Positions 1 through 10,723 of a DNA stretch of 64,000 bases are shown in pieces. Location of the stretch: contig OZ010794.1 of assembly GCA_963932465.1 (NCBI GenBank), positions 214,099,748 to 214,163,747 of the forward strand. Reading direction: 5' to 3'. The translations under genes were made by a program, and so were the position numbers. Each line of letters begins with the position of its first letter. Within the stretch, counting starts at the first letter, position 1. The notes under the pieces were generated by a model that saw only the letters and a program-made list of their open reading frames with translations, ran no database searches and was not told the origin of the DNA. Origin of the DNA: Maratus speciosus (Eukaryota > Arthropoda > Arachnida > Araneae > Salticidae).

Positions 1-205
1 GCCAACAGCACCTCGAAAAAATGGAACATGTGGAAGCAGGACGTCTTCAATGTACCGTCTACCGGTCATGTACCCTTGTTCAAGCACATAGAGATCCGTG
101 CGGCCATTGTACATGATGCCTGTCCTCACCATGACATTTGAAGCCGACGATTGCCTAAAATCTCTTATCTCTGCTGTCACGTGATTGACAAAAGCGGAAT
201 TCGAA
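1..205 (-). pseudogene. Tc1-like transposase fragment (cut by window edge)
   Basis: Read on the minus strand, one open frame gives VTAEIRDFRQSSASNVMV, then GIMYNGRTDLYVLEQGYMTG, then RRYIEDVLLPHVPFFRGAVG. This matches the part of Tc1/mariner (DDE_3) transposases between the first catalytic Asp and the 'DN' box with the second Asp. The second Asp box would lie just left of base 1, outside the window. The frame has no stop over about 65 codons, but it loses similarity near base 200, so the N-terminal half is missing or decayed. Transposase families in this group cut and paste DNA at TA sites. Confidence in the family is good; whether the copy is active cannot be judged. Confidence 0.7.
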
Positions 206-334
206 AATTTGTGTAAGTTTCATAAAACAGAGTACATCCCCCATTCACGCGAATTTACACATGCTGCTGCGGATCTATTTCGAAATGTAAACGTTGAAAA
301 TAACACTGGTCCTTAAGTTTTGTCCATCGGTGTA
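1..334 (-). mobile_element. Tc1-like transposon, terminal part
   Basis: The transposase fragment is followed by about 100 bases of non-coding DNA ending near 312-334 with CTTAAGTTTTGTCCATCGG then TGTA. Tc1-type terminal repeats often carry a 'gacaaaacttaag' motif next to a TA target, so this is probably the 5' terminal repeat of the minus-strand element. The other end lies outside the window, so the repeat pairing cannot be checked. Confidence 0.5.
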
Positions 335-573
335 TATGCGGTCTAACATCGAGTCTAATTTGAAATCATCTTTCTTTGCAAAATATTTTTTGACACCAGT
401 AACAAAGAAAAGTAATATTTGTCTTATATAAGTAGAGAATTTTGGGAATTATGCAATTGAAGGTGACTTTAAAAAAAAGTGGTGCCAACCAGAAAATTGT
501 TTTTGTAAGAGACTCCGGTTCCGAAATCTTTATATCGATTCAATAAATTTAGAACCCGCATAGTTAATGCATA

Positions 574-824
574 TTAACCCTTTGCACGCGAGAGCTGATT
601 CTCACTCACCATTAGTGTTGTCTAGTGTCCCTCGTAAATCGGGACGACAAATGCTTTGGACACCACTAATATCTTACAGTTTGTTTCGCCATTATTTATC
701 ACAGATTATTCGGCCATTAGATAAGGCGAAGAAAATTACTTTAAAATTCTGGTGTCCAGAAGATTTGGAGCACCCATTGACGCTATTGGTCAGTGAGAAT
801 CACCCCTCGAGTGCAAAGAGTTAA
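574..824. mobile_element. TTAA-flanked MITE, family T copy 1
   Basis: The 251-bp element has TTAA at both ends and inverted termini: CCCTTTGCACGCGAG on the left, CTCTTTGCACTCGAG (reverse complement) on the right. A small palindrome (GTGA-GAA-TCAC) lies 17 nt inside the right TTAA, and the shared core ATTAGATAAGGCGAA is at 716-730. An 85-codon frame runs through it but is not coding-like. A second copy is at 48535. The CCC terminus and TTAA target fit the piggyBac superfamily. Confidence 0.75.
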
Positions 825-1064
825 AGAAATACAAATCATTCACATTTTTTTATTATTATACTGATGAGAGTTTCCAAAATACTGACAGTAAAATCATAAA
901 AATTATATAGGTGCAGAAAATGTGACACGTTTATTCAAATTATTTTCCTTCAGAAGAAATGCAGTTGCACAATATAATTCAGGATGTTTTTCAAGAGAAG
1001 TTGTAAAACATTTTGTGGTAATAAATTCTTCGAATGACTACACATATAGGATAATCTAAATGTT

Positions 1065-2475
1065 TCTCTCTATTCTAAAAAAAAGTAACTACCGCTGTCA
1101 CCGCCGCCGCCGGTTTTGATTTTTTTGTGACCGGAGGTCTTTCTTCGTTAATATTAAGAAAAATGATGCATACAAAAATATGAAAATCGGTAGTATTATA
1201 CAGAAATGCTTGATAAACACGCTGATGCAGGCAGTTTTTAAATCGAAGAATTATTTTAAGAGATATTTAATGCTAAAGTTGGACAAAATCGTTCCACTAA
1301 AAAAGTTTTATAGGAGCAAAAACTATACATCGGAATTTAATAATTTTTAGATCATTTTATACGTTTGAAGTTCCCGGTGTGCAGACTGTATTTCTTTTCT
1401 TAATTTGACTTATTTTTTGAGGTTTTATTTCAATTTTATATTCAAATTTTCAGCATTTCGAGAGATATTTTTTTATTTATTTCAGAAAATTGTACTAATT
1501 TAAACTGCTGCCAACTGTATAAAAAGCGCAAACAATAATGTTTGCTTCAAATTAAAAATTCATTTACACGTGACTATTATAAACAGGAAAAAACTTTCAA
1601 ATTAGAATTAAATAATTACGTATAAAAAGCAGGAACTTATTAAAAATTACTTCATAAAAACTATATTTACACGTGATTTTAAGGGAGAAAGGAAATTGCA
1701 AAATAATAAATTCATTAACAAGCGTTAGAAGTCTTAAATAGGAGAAATTACGTCATATTTACGTCACATTACAGTTATTGCATAAAATGAGCACCAAATA
1801 ATATTGCAACACAGTTTAAATTTAGAAATTGCGCTAGGCATTTATTTGATATTTTGAGAGGATACTTTTCAACTATTTTTGTTAGGAAAGCGCAAATAAT
1901 ATTTCATTTCTAACAAAAGTATTTTCAAGTGAATATTAAAAAGACAAAGAATAGTTTGGTCAAAATTACGTCAGATTAAAAACGATTAATTTAAAAGAAC
2001 TTTCTTTTCGCTTTGTTAAAAAATACCGGGAGACAAAAACTCTGTTTACTTAATTCCTTTTATATTAGCTTATTTTGAAATGTTGTTACACGTGTCTACG
2101 TCATCAAGTTATTTTTATTTCGACGTTTTATTTGCATTTTTATTAATGTTGTACTAATTTATTTGTTCTTTCGTTATTTAAAATAAAAATTATGTCAATT
2201 TGTATAATTTGGCGAGTGGTTTGGTGATTTATATAATTTAGCGAAATCGGTTGACGGGATAATCAAGTAGTACCGCAGCGGATTTGGCGTTAAAATTCCC
2301 CAATCAAAGTTAAATGAATAGAAATCCGTTTATAGGGAGATCGCCACTGTTTTTTAAAATTATAATTCAATCTTTCGAAATCTTTTTAAAGCCGATCAAA
2401 TTAGCGTGCATTTAGAGTCTGCGGTGTCTGGACGGGGGTTGGCGAGCGTAGCTCGTAGGGGGGCGAGCCCCCTAG
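1065..2475 (+). mobile_element. Helitron-like element, non-autonomous
   Basis: The element starts TCTCTCTATTC and ends in a strong hairpin (AGGGGG, loop GCGAG, CCCCCT) merged with a terminal CTAG followed by T. Helitrons begin with TC, end in CTRR after a short hairpin and insert between A and T without target duplication. A second copy of the left ~970 bp is at 8720, and a second copy of the 3' end is at about 41640-41972. I see no Rep/helicase frame. The interior has several CACGTG and TGACGTA-type motifs, and a second small palindrome, GAGCGTAGCTC, lies about 25 bp before the end. Confidence 0.65.
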
Positions 2476-2751
2476 TGTAATAAAAAATCGTCACAGAAGC
2501 TTGTTCAAATCTTTGCCATTAGAAGTTAATTTAACGAAACAAGTTAATAAATAATCTTTTTTTCGTGAGTCGGTAGTTTTTTGACGGCTGTGAGAAACAA
2601 AACTTATCGCAGTTGGCAATATTTTAACTCCTAAATTATTTAAAATTTGTAAAATTGAGAGAAATTTGGAGAAATATCTTCCAAAAAAAAAATGCTTTAC
2701 CGCTTGTTTTGAAAATGTTCCAACTATTTGCTTTATGGGTTTTTTCCCCTC
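2476..2751. other. No recognisable feature
   Basis: This is A/T-rich DNA between the Helitron-like element and the next MITE. It contains no coding-like frame and no repeat that I can match elsewhere in the window. Confidence 0.5.
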
Positions 2752-2855
2752 TTAAACCCTTGAGTTGCAAGTAATTGTGTTTCTGTACTGTCGTACTCGC
2801 ACCGAAATCTGCAAAAAGATTTATTGCAAAATAAAGAAAAGCAATTTTACGGCCT

Positions 2856-5296
2856 GGAGCAATGGAACAATCAAGCAGGTGTGTGGATTCCCTAGTTGCA
2901 TGGCAACTTTACATCCAGGCTAAGAGTATATTGTGTTACAATGCAATGGAAGCCTTGGAAAAAAGAGCGTTTAAACGCGGCTAGTAGCCACGAAAAAATA
3001 GAGAGTAAAAGCTAAAGAGATAGACAATTTTTAAGAAAAAATTGTTAGTATAACTAGTAGGGAAAAAAAAAAGTTCCATATGATCCACATAAATGTCCAG
3101 GACAGGCGAAAAAGCTACCAAAGGAAGCCCCATAAAAAAAGACTCAATTCAGAGACCATACATTTAATATAGCTTGTTAAGTAAAAAAGTTTAACACATT
3201 GAAGAAAAGAAACAAAACTAAATATATACATATTTACAAGAGAATTTAAATTACTTTAAGTAAAAAAGAATAAAAATGTAAGAAAAAGCTAAAGTGAGCA
3301 GAGTTCAAACCAAATAAACAGTTAAATGCAAAAGCTGAGGGGATCAAACGGACAGCAAGAGGACGGCGTCCACCCAGTCTAGTAATTTGAGGTGAATAAA
3401 ACATGAGAATGAAAGAAGTAAGAGTAATATCATGAGAAGAGCATAAAATACAAGAATAAAAGTTTTTTTTTTTTTTTAATAAATTTATAACAAACAACAC
3501 AGACAAAAAGAAGGAAAAAAGTTTAGCAAATAAAGAGCTTAATCTTCGTTAATGTTGATATGACTTGCAAGTTTATCAAATTCAGTTAATATAACCATCA
3601 ATTTTTGCATCGGATTATCGAGTTTCTTAGTCTGAGTTGAGATGTTCTTTATACAATTTAGGAATTTAGTGATTTGAAAGATTTGTTTAACTTCGTTGAA
3701 AGTTTTAAGAATGTCTTTAATATCATTGGTGTAATTAGTATGGGTATTAGAATTTTCAATAGTAGGGGAGGAATGGGTGTTTGCGGTAGTACTATCATTG
3801 TTATCAGAGTTTAATTCTACATTACTAGTTGAGGGTTCAGAGTCTTTAGTATTTTTGGTATAGTTATAATTCTTAAATATATCCGCTAAGATTTGGGATT
3901 CTTGGGATAGATTGCTGACGCTATTACTTGTTTTACGGTTATGTTTATTTTCTAGTCTATAGGGATTTTTTGGACAACCGCGGAAATTCGCTGGGTGCCC
4001 AAGTCCACAATTGGCACAAGTGGGTTTAATACGCCCCTTGTGGTGACAATCTGTACTTAAATGTAGATCACCGCATTTTACAAATTTAGCATCGAAGCCA
4101 CACACTTCTGATGCGTGACCATAACCCTGACATTTGTAACACTGTTTTACACGATTTTTGCTAGTAAAAGCTTCACTCTTGACAGAAATATAATGTATAT
4201 TGTTAATTTGGTAAATTTCTTCAAAGTTCTTACGAGGAATAACATTTACCATGTATATCAGCATTGGTTGGCCAGTTTTACGATTTTTAAGCATGGCAGC
4301 CCTAGTGACTGCGAAACCATGCTCCCTTAGACTATCTTCAATAATTTTAGTATCGGTGTAACAGGGGAGGCCCCTAATGCATATTTTTTTGGGTCGAAGT
4401 TCTTTAGGATCAAGAGTTGTATATTTCTTTTTGTTTTGGTCTAGCCATTTCTGAGTAGATTTAAAGTCCTTATCAGAGTTACATTGTATAACAATGCGTT
4501 TACCTTTTAGCGTTATTTTTGGTTTTTCCAAGTTTAACACCGTAATTTCATGAGCTACCGCCGCCCAATTGTTGTCGACTTCGACGTAGAAAGGGTTAAC
4601 AGATTTTTTAACTTTGACAGTATTCTGAGTATTATCACTAACATTTGACTCATCCATATCTATATTTTCAGTAAGGGTAACTTCATTAGCGATATTCTTA
4701 TATTTATTACTTAGAGGGATAGGTGAACTCTCCTCTGAAAGAGGACGCTTAACGCCTTTCTTAACTGCATTGAAAATTTCGTTTTTAAGGTTAGTATTAG
4801 TAAGAAAAATGTTAGGAGTTTTCTTATACTTAATAGAGCAAAAAAACCTAAAGATAGCTGAATTTAACAAATTATCATGGGTTGGCTCCCCAAGCAAAGT
4901 AAAAACATCATGGCAAGTTTTTCTTACCTCTTCCTGTTCAGAGGCAGAGTCAGAATATCCAGCTTTAGCCTTAATATCCAAGATATATTGGTCTACGAAG
5001 GTGTAAAAATCACCCAGTATAGTCTTAGAATAGTCCTCAAAGTTCGAAGAAAATCTATCAAATTGGTCTTTGAAATTACTGTTTAACGTTCCATTACATA
5101 TTTTGTCGATAACTTCCTTGATATAATAATCTTGATCATCAGTAGCCGTCATAATGCAGCACTAAATAGCGAGCGAAAACTATTCTAACTAACCGCCACA
5201 CCTGCCATTCACACTTCGAAAAATATAACATGCGATGGAGCAATCACCTCACATGACCACCTCACAACAGAGCTCCAACGCAACTGTCTTCGAGTG
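2856..5296 (-). mobile_element. ORF1-only non-LTR retrotransposon (half-LINE)
   Basis: This 2.44-kb element is bounded by a perfect 10-11 bp target duplication (TTTTACGGCC). On the minus strand it has a 5' leader of about 140 nt, one ORF1 (5152 to 3539) and about 680 nt of 3' sequence, with no endonuclease or reverse transcriptase. Its 3' terminus carries the hairpin AGTTG-ccatg-CAACT and a short tail repeat (ATTGTTCC ATTGCTCC). That terminus aligns with the 3' end of the full-length element at 16083-21158. Both termini are present, so this is a complete insertion of a gag-only unit, probably moved in trans by the related autonomous element. A simple internal deletion of ORF2 before insertion is the alternative. 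Confidence 0.75.
3539..5152 (-). CDS. Retrotransposon ORF1 protein (gag-like, zinc knuckles)
   Basis: This 537-codon frame is intact from ATG to stop and encodes an ORF1/gag-like nucleic-acid-binding protein of a Jockey/CR1-type element. The N-terminal ~150 residues are helical and acidic-basic. Residues around 250-345 correspond to the region before the zinc knuckles in PRE_C2HC-type proteins (KICIRGLPCYTDTKIIEDSL). Three knuckles follow: CYKCQGYGHASEVC (complete CX2CX4HX4C), FVKCGDLHLSTDC (first Cys replaced by Phe) and CANCGLGHPANFRGC. The C-terminus is Asn/Ser/Thr-rich and ends in a conserved helix (about LDNPMQKLMVILTEFDKLAS) that is also found, beyond a premature stop, in the 16-kb copy. 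In the autonomous relative ORF2 starts inside the ORF1 stop; here no ORF2 follows. Confidence 0.85.
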   Translation of the reverse strand: MTATDDQDYYIKEVIDKICNGTLNSNFKDQFDRFSSNFEDYSKTILGDFYTFVDQYILDIKAKAGYSDSASEQEEVRKTCHDVFTLLGEPTHDNLLNSAIFRFFCSIKYKKTPNIFLTNTNLKNEIFNAVKKGVKRPLSEESSPIPLSNKYKNIANEVTLTENIDMDESNVSDNTQNTVKVKKSVNPFYVEVDNNWAAVAHEITVLNLEKPKITLKGKRIVIQCNSDKDFKSTQKWLDQNKKKYTTLDPKELRPKKICIRGLPCYTDTKIIEDSLREHGFAVTRAAMLKNRKTGQPMLIYMVNVIPRKNFEEIYQINNIHYISVKSEAFTSKNRVKQCYKCQGYGHASEVCGFDAKFVKCGDLHLSTDCHHKGRIKPTCANCGLGHPANFRGCPKNPYRLENKHNRKTSNSVSNLSQESQILADIFKNYNYTKNTKDSEPSTSNVELNSDNNDSTTANTHSSPTIENSNTHTNYTNDIKDILKTFNEVKQIFQITKFLNCIKNISTQTKKLDNPMQKLMVILTEFDKLASHININED

Positions 5297-5416
5297 TTTT
5301 TACGGCCTTTTTTCCACCAAAGTTAGAAAAGTAAAATTTACTAACATTTTTCTGGTGCAAATCTTCATTAATCGTAGGTGGGATAAAATATATCCCATCG
5401 CCCCTCAAAGGGTTAA

Positions 5417-6278
5417 TAACTCGGTATTTATTCCACTGCTTCATCTTGAAAACGGAATTTCTCGAACAAAGTTTTCGTACTATCAACATTACACAATGTT
5501 GCAGTTGCCACGAACAGTAATGCTAAAAGTATAGTTTACTGGAAAAACTACATTCTGCGTGCTGAAATCTTTAAATCATGGTGGGAAAAGTGATGATTTG
5601 CATGTTTGTTAATCCAGAATCGTAAAAGAACCATGGGCAGACACACATGATTGAATGTTATTCATATACGAGTGTATATTTGGCGCAAAACTCCCGCTTA
5701 CAGAGACTGCTAAGTGTTTTTGTTTTAGCTATTGTATTTAGTACACCTTTATTTTATTTGCTTCATGACTCTTTTAAACTGTTTGGGAAAGTATTCAATA
5801 CAAAAATTTCTAAAACATTATACTGCGAGATTTTTATTGTACAAATATATAAGAATATTGCTAGTAAATGCCATTTTACAGTTATCAAAAACAAAGAAAC
5901 AAACGACAAAAAAAAAAGCACTTCCTTACAACTTTGAAATAGAAACGTGATCTGTGTGGTATAGTTTGTTTTTATAGCATAAGTTAATCACAGTAATAAT
6001 AAATAGTATGGTAATATAGATATTGTGTGAGTCACTATATACACAATCTTCAAAGTCCTACAATTTCAAACAATCAAACTGACAAAAAACAACGAAAATA
6101 TTACTTGTTGGGTACTGTTTGATATGTTAGCAAGAAATCAACGATATGTTAATTTGATATTTTAGAGATATATTTAATAATCTGATAAGGAAATAATGCA
6201 TTTCTGAGGTAAAAAAGTCTCGCATTTTCTGAAGTAAAAAATAATAAAAATAAAAAACACACAAAAAAATAAAAGGCA

Positions 6279-6279
<1 letters not shown>
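5417..6279. other. No recognisable feature
   Basis: This is A/T-rich sequence. Frames of 96 and 72 codons around 5647-5950 overlap each other and are low-complexity with no family signature. I read them as chance frames. Confidence 0.5.

Positions 6280-6317
<38 letters not shown>
6280..6317. repeat. (ATA)n microsatellite
   Basis: About 12-13 uninterrupted copies of the trinucleotide AAT/ATA. A poly-A run of more than 20 bases follows at about 6367-6389. Confidence 0.9.
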
Positions 6318-6318
<1 letters not shown>

Positions 6319-6476
6319 GTTACAATTCTAATACAATTTTACAGAATTTTTTTCTCTTATTTGATAGTAAAAAAAAAAAAAAAAAAAAATATTACAAGCT
6401 CTACAATTAAATATGGTTGCCGTGAAATCTTCCATTGAAACATAATATATAAATTTCCTATTCTGAAATAGTGGTT

Positions 6477-6621
6477 GTAGATTCCATATAATTTGTAAAA
6501 AAAGTGTAGATTCCATAGAAATTGTAATAAGTGTGTATAATCCATGGATATTGCATGTAGTGTGTAGTTTCAATAGAAATTGTTGGAAGTGGGTAGATTC
6601 CTTAGAATTTGTAAGAAATGT
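6477..6621. repeat. 29-bp minisatellite, five units
   Basis: Five head-to-tail units start at 6477, 6506, 6535, 6564 and 6593. Each is exactly 29 bp with the pattern GTAGATTCCATAGAAATTGT followed by a purine-rich stretch. Units differ by several substitutions but no indels. There are no spacers between units, so this is not a CRISPR array. Confidence 0.85.
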
Positions 6622-7066
6622 ATGTACCTTGGGGTACGCACACTTCTTTCAATTGGCATATTGTATTAAAGAAGTCAAAGCATATACAGCATATTTTTCC
6701 TGATGCATATGTTTATTAACCATCTAATTCTCATGGTAGAATGCGTTCCAGAAATTGCATAATTTCGAGAATGGGAGTTAATACCAGAAAATCTAAATAG
6801 TAAATTTATTTTTATTTAATAACGAAATGTAAATTTTTAAATAAAACAAAAAATTTCTGTTTTAAATGACTTGTGTGAATACGGAATATGTGAATAAAAA
6901 TCGGGAACGCTGATGGTAGCATAAATTACAATTATGGGCATCAGAGGGAAGGTTGAAAGGGACTAAATGAAGGTTTTTTACTGCGATATGAACGTATTTT
7001 ATTTATACTTTTTCAGATACATTTATGTTTTGTCATGTTTAAATTTTTCATTTAACTTAAAAATCA

Positions 7067-7277
7067 TTAACCCGGGAGGACGCGCGCCGGGCCTGAAAGA
7101 CACGGAGTGCGTGCGGTTTTTTACAATTGTCACCACTATCTTTTTAAAGGTAATTTTCAACTTCTTTTATCGCAAAATTCTCTCAGATTAAATAAGGTTA
7201 CGATTATTATTTGTTTTTATTGGTGAAAAAGTAAAAACCATCCATACCCTGGGTATGCGCGCGTTCTCCCGGGTTAA
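7067..7277. mobile_element. TTAA-flanked MITE, family D
   Basis: This 211-bp element has TTAA at both ends and G/C-rich inverted termini (CCCGGGAGGACGCGCGC against CCCGGGAGAACGCGCGC). Subterminal palindrome CATACC-CTG-GGTATG (7243-7257) lies 16 nt from the right TTAA. The shared core GATTAAATAAGGTTA is at 7186-7200. It is the only copy in the window. Confidence 0.8.
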
Positions 7278-7300
7278 AAAAAATATTTTTCATGATTTAA

Positions 7301-7483
7301 ATTACCGTAATTACCGGCGTATAATCCGCGGATCAAACAATTCTGTTTGGACCCAGAAATTTTATTTAGTTATTGAAATCAAATATTTACCGCGATTTAA
7401 AATGTTACATTTTATTAAAAGAATTTTCTGGGTCGAAAAATGATTGTTTGATCCGCGGATTATACGCCGGAAGTTACGGTAAT
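7301..7483. mobile_element. Foldback MITE, family E copy 1
   Basis: This 183-bp element has inverted termini beginning ATTACCGTAA, then CCGGCGTATAATCCGCGG followed by ATCAAACAAT. The arms extend about 45 bp, into a GACCCAGAAA motif. A second copy in the opposite orientation is at 10724. The superfamily is not clear; a TA or similar short target is possible. Confidence 0.75.
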
Positions 7484-8445
7484 AGAAAATTATCGTTTTT
7501 CAAGGATTCTTTTAAGCTAGAGCTAATTTTCTTTGGAGGAATCTTTAGGAAGTTTATCTTTTAAGAATATATTTCCTTCGCAGAGACTCATTTACCTGCT
7601 GCGCCATTCATTATTATCTTATCATGTACTTAGCATCATACTTTAAAGCTTTAATCGTGTCTATGAAGTATTTCCTTTGAAGAAAAGATTACAAAAACAC
7701 GTGTAGTGATTAAGTAAATATTCAGCTGCAGCATTTTCGATATTAAATGTATTTTTTATTTAAAGAAAGAATTTTTTTTATATTTTCTGTTTTATTTTTC
7801 ACGTTATTTTAGAAGTGAATAAGTTTACATATATCTAAAGAAAAAAAAAACAACAAATTTTACTTTATAGCTTAACTTAAGTAAAAGGAAAACAAAACTT
7901 ATTGTACTGTTGCTTTGTCTTTATTTCGAAATTTTTGGTATCTTAAGATTATTGGATTAAGAAGGAACAATGGAATAAAAAATTTCAAGGTTTTCGTAAG
8001 ATAAAATGTTTTGCAAGAGTAGACATGAGACAAAAGTTTTTCGCGTGATAATTATCCTATTACAAGTGCAAGATATTTGGTAACAGTTAAAAGAAATGCC
8101 TTATAAGAGGAATTTTATATTAGATGTAAATGCTAGACATTAATTGTAATAACAAAGTTATATAATAATGAAAAAAAAAATATCAGGCTTGTCTTAAAAT
8201 TTGAGACAGCATGCAAACTGGAAGCTTAAAAACATAAAGAAGAGAATTTTTAAAGGAATCATTACATTAACAATAATAAATAGTTGTGAATATGAAATTT
8301 ATTTAAAGTATAAAATTAAGTACATTTCAAATGAACACCACATAGAACCAAGACACTTCAATTAAATAAACCTTCTGGTTTGAATTATTTTTTTAAAGCT
8401 GGATATTAGTAAATATCAGTAAATAATGGTTGATTTAGTGCGAAG
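7484..8445. other. No recognisable feature
   Basis: This is A/T-rich sequence without coding-like frames, terminal repeats or tandem repeats that I could identify. Confidence 0.45.
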
Positions 8446-8688
8446 CAGAGTTAGGTAAATTTGTAATTGCAATTATCCGCAATGTCATTACAATTTAATT
8501 CTATGCAATTAATTTAGTTACAATTACATGCCGTAAAAACTTCTTGCAATGCTGCAGCTGGAATCGACCCTCTTCCCTTTATTTGACGAAATTTCAGTCC
8601 TTGGGTTTTGTTTAACTATAATCAATTGGATACTACTAAATTGTAATTACAATGCATATAATTGCAAATAAAAATTTGCTCACCTCTG
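8446..8688. mobile_element. hAT-like MITE with long inverted repeats
   Basis: The 243-bp element begins CAGAGTTAGGTAAATTTG and ends with the inverse of CAGAGGTGAGCAAATTTT. The arms stay complementary for about 50 bp (ATTGCAATTAT, ATTACAATTTA). CAGRG termini are typical of hAT elements. The flanking 8 bp do not match, so the target duplication is lost or the copy is old. Confidence 0.6.
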
Positions 8689-8719
8689 TTTAAAGTAAGA
8701 AATAATAAACAGCTTACTA

Positions 8720-9690
8720 TCTCTCTATTCTAAAAAAAAGTAACTAACGCTGTCACCACCGCCACCGCCGGTTTTGAATTATTTGTGACCGGAGTTTCTT
8801 TCTTCGTTAATATTAAGAATAATATCACGTACAAAAATATAAAAATCGGTGGTATTATAGAGAAATGTTTGATAAACCCGCTGATGTAGACAATTTTCAA
8901 ATCGAAGAAATATTTTAAGAGATATCTAATGCTAAATTTGGACAAAATCATTCTATTAAAAAAGTTTTATAGAAGCAAAAACCATACATGTGAATTTAAT
9001 TAATTTTACATCATTTTATTCCTTAGAAGTTCCCGGTGTGCAGACTGTATTTAATTTTTTTTTTTACTCATTTTTGGGGTTTTTATTTATATTTTAAATT
9101 CAAATTTTCAGTATTTCGATAGGTATTTTTTACATATTTTACAAAATGGTATTAATTTAAACTGTTGCCAACTGTATAAAAGCGCATACAATAATGTTTG
9201 CTTCAAATAAAAAAAAAATATTTACACGTGACTATTAAAAACATAAAAAAACCTTCAAATTAGAATTAAATAATTAGGTATTAAAAGCAGGAACTTATTG
9301 AAAATTACGTCACAAAAACTATATTTACACGTGAATTTTAAAAGAGAAAGGATATTGTAAAATAATAAATTCATTAACATGCTTTCTGAGTCTTAAATAG
9401 AAGAAATTACGTCACATTTACGTCACATTACACTTATGACGTAAAATGAACAAAAAATAATATTGCAAAACAGTTTAAATTAAAAAATTGCGCGAGACAT
9501 TTATTTGATATTTTGAGACAATCTTTTCAACTATTTTTGTTAGGACAGCGCAAATAATATTTTATTTCTAACAAAAGTATTTTCACGTGAAAGAAAGAAA
9601 GAAAAGTTTGGTGAAAATTTCGCCAGATTAAAAACGATACATTTAAAATAACTTACTTAAAAGAACTATTAAAATATTAATTTACTAAGT
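8720..9690 (+). mobile_element. Helitron-like element, 5' portion only
   Basis: It starts TCTCTCTATTC and follows the left ~970 bp of the 1065-2475 element with scattered substitutions, including the CACGTG and TTACGTCA motifs. Similarity stops near 9690, before the CTAG end, so the 3' part is deleted or this is a truncated copy. Confidence 0.55.
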
Positions 9691-10062
9691 AGATATTTTA
9701 AAAATACGAGTACATCACATGCCCATAGACTTAACATTACCGAAGGGAGTTTGGAAGTTGAGTGACTAGCAGCCTTAAATGTTTACTGTTTATAAGAGAA
9801 AAGTAATTGTTGATAGATTTTATGAGTTTTATTACTAGTAATGTTTAATTAAATGTATTTAATTGTACAATCTTTAAAATTTATTATTTACATTCAATTT
9901 ACTTTAATAATAAATTTTACATTTAATTTCCTTTTAATAAAGATTATTTACATTTGATAAAGTTACATTTAATAAAGTGGAGTCTCTACAGTATAGAGTT
10001 ACTGGTTTTTCAGTGTATTTAATAGATTATCAGTTTCAAACTGATTCTTAAGAACTCTGTTT

Positions 10063-10332
10063 TTAATCTTCTTCATCACACACTTCTTGGCTTTTATCAG
10101 GACTATCATCGGACCTAGCTGGAAGAAGACGATGTAGGGTCTCGCTACTGTATGGCTTGCTCTTTTTCCTTGGTCTTTGTCTAGAGCAGTTTATGAAATG
10201 ATCACTGCTTAAAAGAAGCCAATTTGGGACATCACTGTTGCAAACTTCTGTATTGCACTTTCTTGAGTACTTTATATGGTACCGCCTAAAGTGTTTGTTT
10301 CTGGCATCGGCAGCTTCTTCTGACCGTTTCAT
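10063..10332 (-). CDS. Unrecognised 89-codon open frame
   Basis: This frame is less A/T-rich than its surroundings. It encodes a basic, Cys-containing N-terminal half (RNKHFRRYHIKYSRKCNTEV) and an acidic end (SDDSPDKSQEVCDEED). I recognise no domain. It lies just left of a TTAA MITE with no other gene nearby. It could be a fragment of an old transposon protein or a chance frame. Confidence 0.2.
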   Translation of the reverse strand: MKRSEEAADARNKHFRRYHIKYSRKCNTEVCNSDVPNWLLLSSDHFINCSRQRPRKKSKPYSSETLHRLLPARSDDSPDKSQEVCDEED

Positions 10333-10356
10333 TGGCCAATGGGTACGACTGCTTTC

Positions 10357-10572
10357 TTAACCCCTTAACGCTCACATTAAATTACGGTTTAATAATTCAA
10401 ATTGCTTATTGGCACCACTTTTATGAAAAAGAAATATTTACCTTATTTAATGACAGTAAAAACGAAACTAAAATATAGCCAATTTCACTATTTTATAAAA
10501 CTGGTGGGAATCAAACAATTTGAGTAAAAGACACAGCCGAGAATATCTCGGGAGCGAGAATTAAGGGATTAA
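10357..10572. mobile_element. TTAA-flanked MITE, family F copy 1
   Basis: This 216-bp element has TTAA at both ends with CCCCTTAACGCTC on the left and, inverted, CCCTTAATTCTCGCTCC on the right. Palindrome CCGAGA-ATA-TCTCGG (10537-10551) lies 17 nt from the right TTAA. The core motif (inverted, ACCTTATTTAATGAC) is at 10440-10454. Copies are at 40660 and 51951. Confidence 0.8.
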
Positions 10573-10723
10573 TTACAGTGCCACCATGATTCAAAACCTT
10601 GTGCATTATTAGAATCATGGAGCACCAGTTGTAAAGGTTCAGATATGGCCTTGCGGTTTCATCAGCAGATGTTTGTAATTTTTTTTTTCGCCAATGCGAT
10701 GCCCACTTGTTATGACTTCCATT

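Larger units (their letters stand above)
2752..5416. mobile_element. TTAA MITE, family I copy 1, split by a retrotransposon
   Basis: The left half (2752-2855) and right half (5297-5416) together make an I-family MITE of about 210 bp. Other copies are at 25277, 26135, 27151, 29764 and 45807. The left end reads TTAA-ACCCTTGAG; the right end reads CCCCTCAAAGGG-TTAA. A palindrome TGGGATA-n5-TATCCCA lies near the right TTAA. The ORF1-only retrotransposon sits at the middle and duplicates TTTTACGGCC (2845-2854 and 5297-5306), so the MITE is older than the retrotransposon. Confidence 0.8.

Noticed and set aside
567..824. 85-codon frame at the first MITE
   Set aside because: It spans the whole MITE including both inverted ends, so it is a by-product of the element, not a gene.
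3246..3506. 86-codon minus-strand frame in the 3' part of the ORF1-only element
   Set aside because: I looked for remains of ORF2 here and found no endonuclease or RT motif; the sequence is T-rich UTR-like.
5647..5950. 96- and 72-codon frames
   Set aside because: They overlap in different frames, are low-complexity A/T-derived sequence and have no family signature or conserved copy.
6477..6621. 29-bp repeats resembling a CRISPR array
   Set aside because: The units are contiguous with no spacers, degenerate and in eukaryotic transposon-rich DNA; it is a minisatellite.
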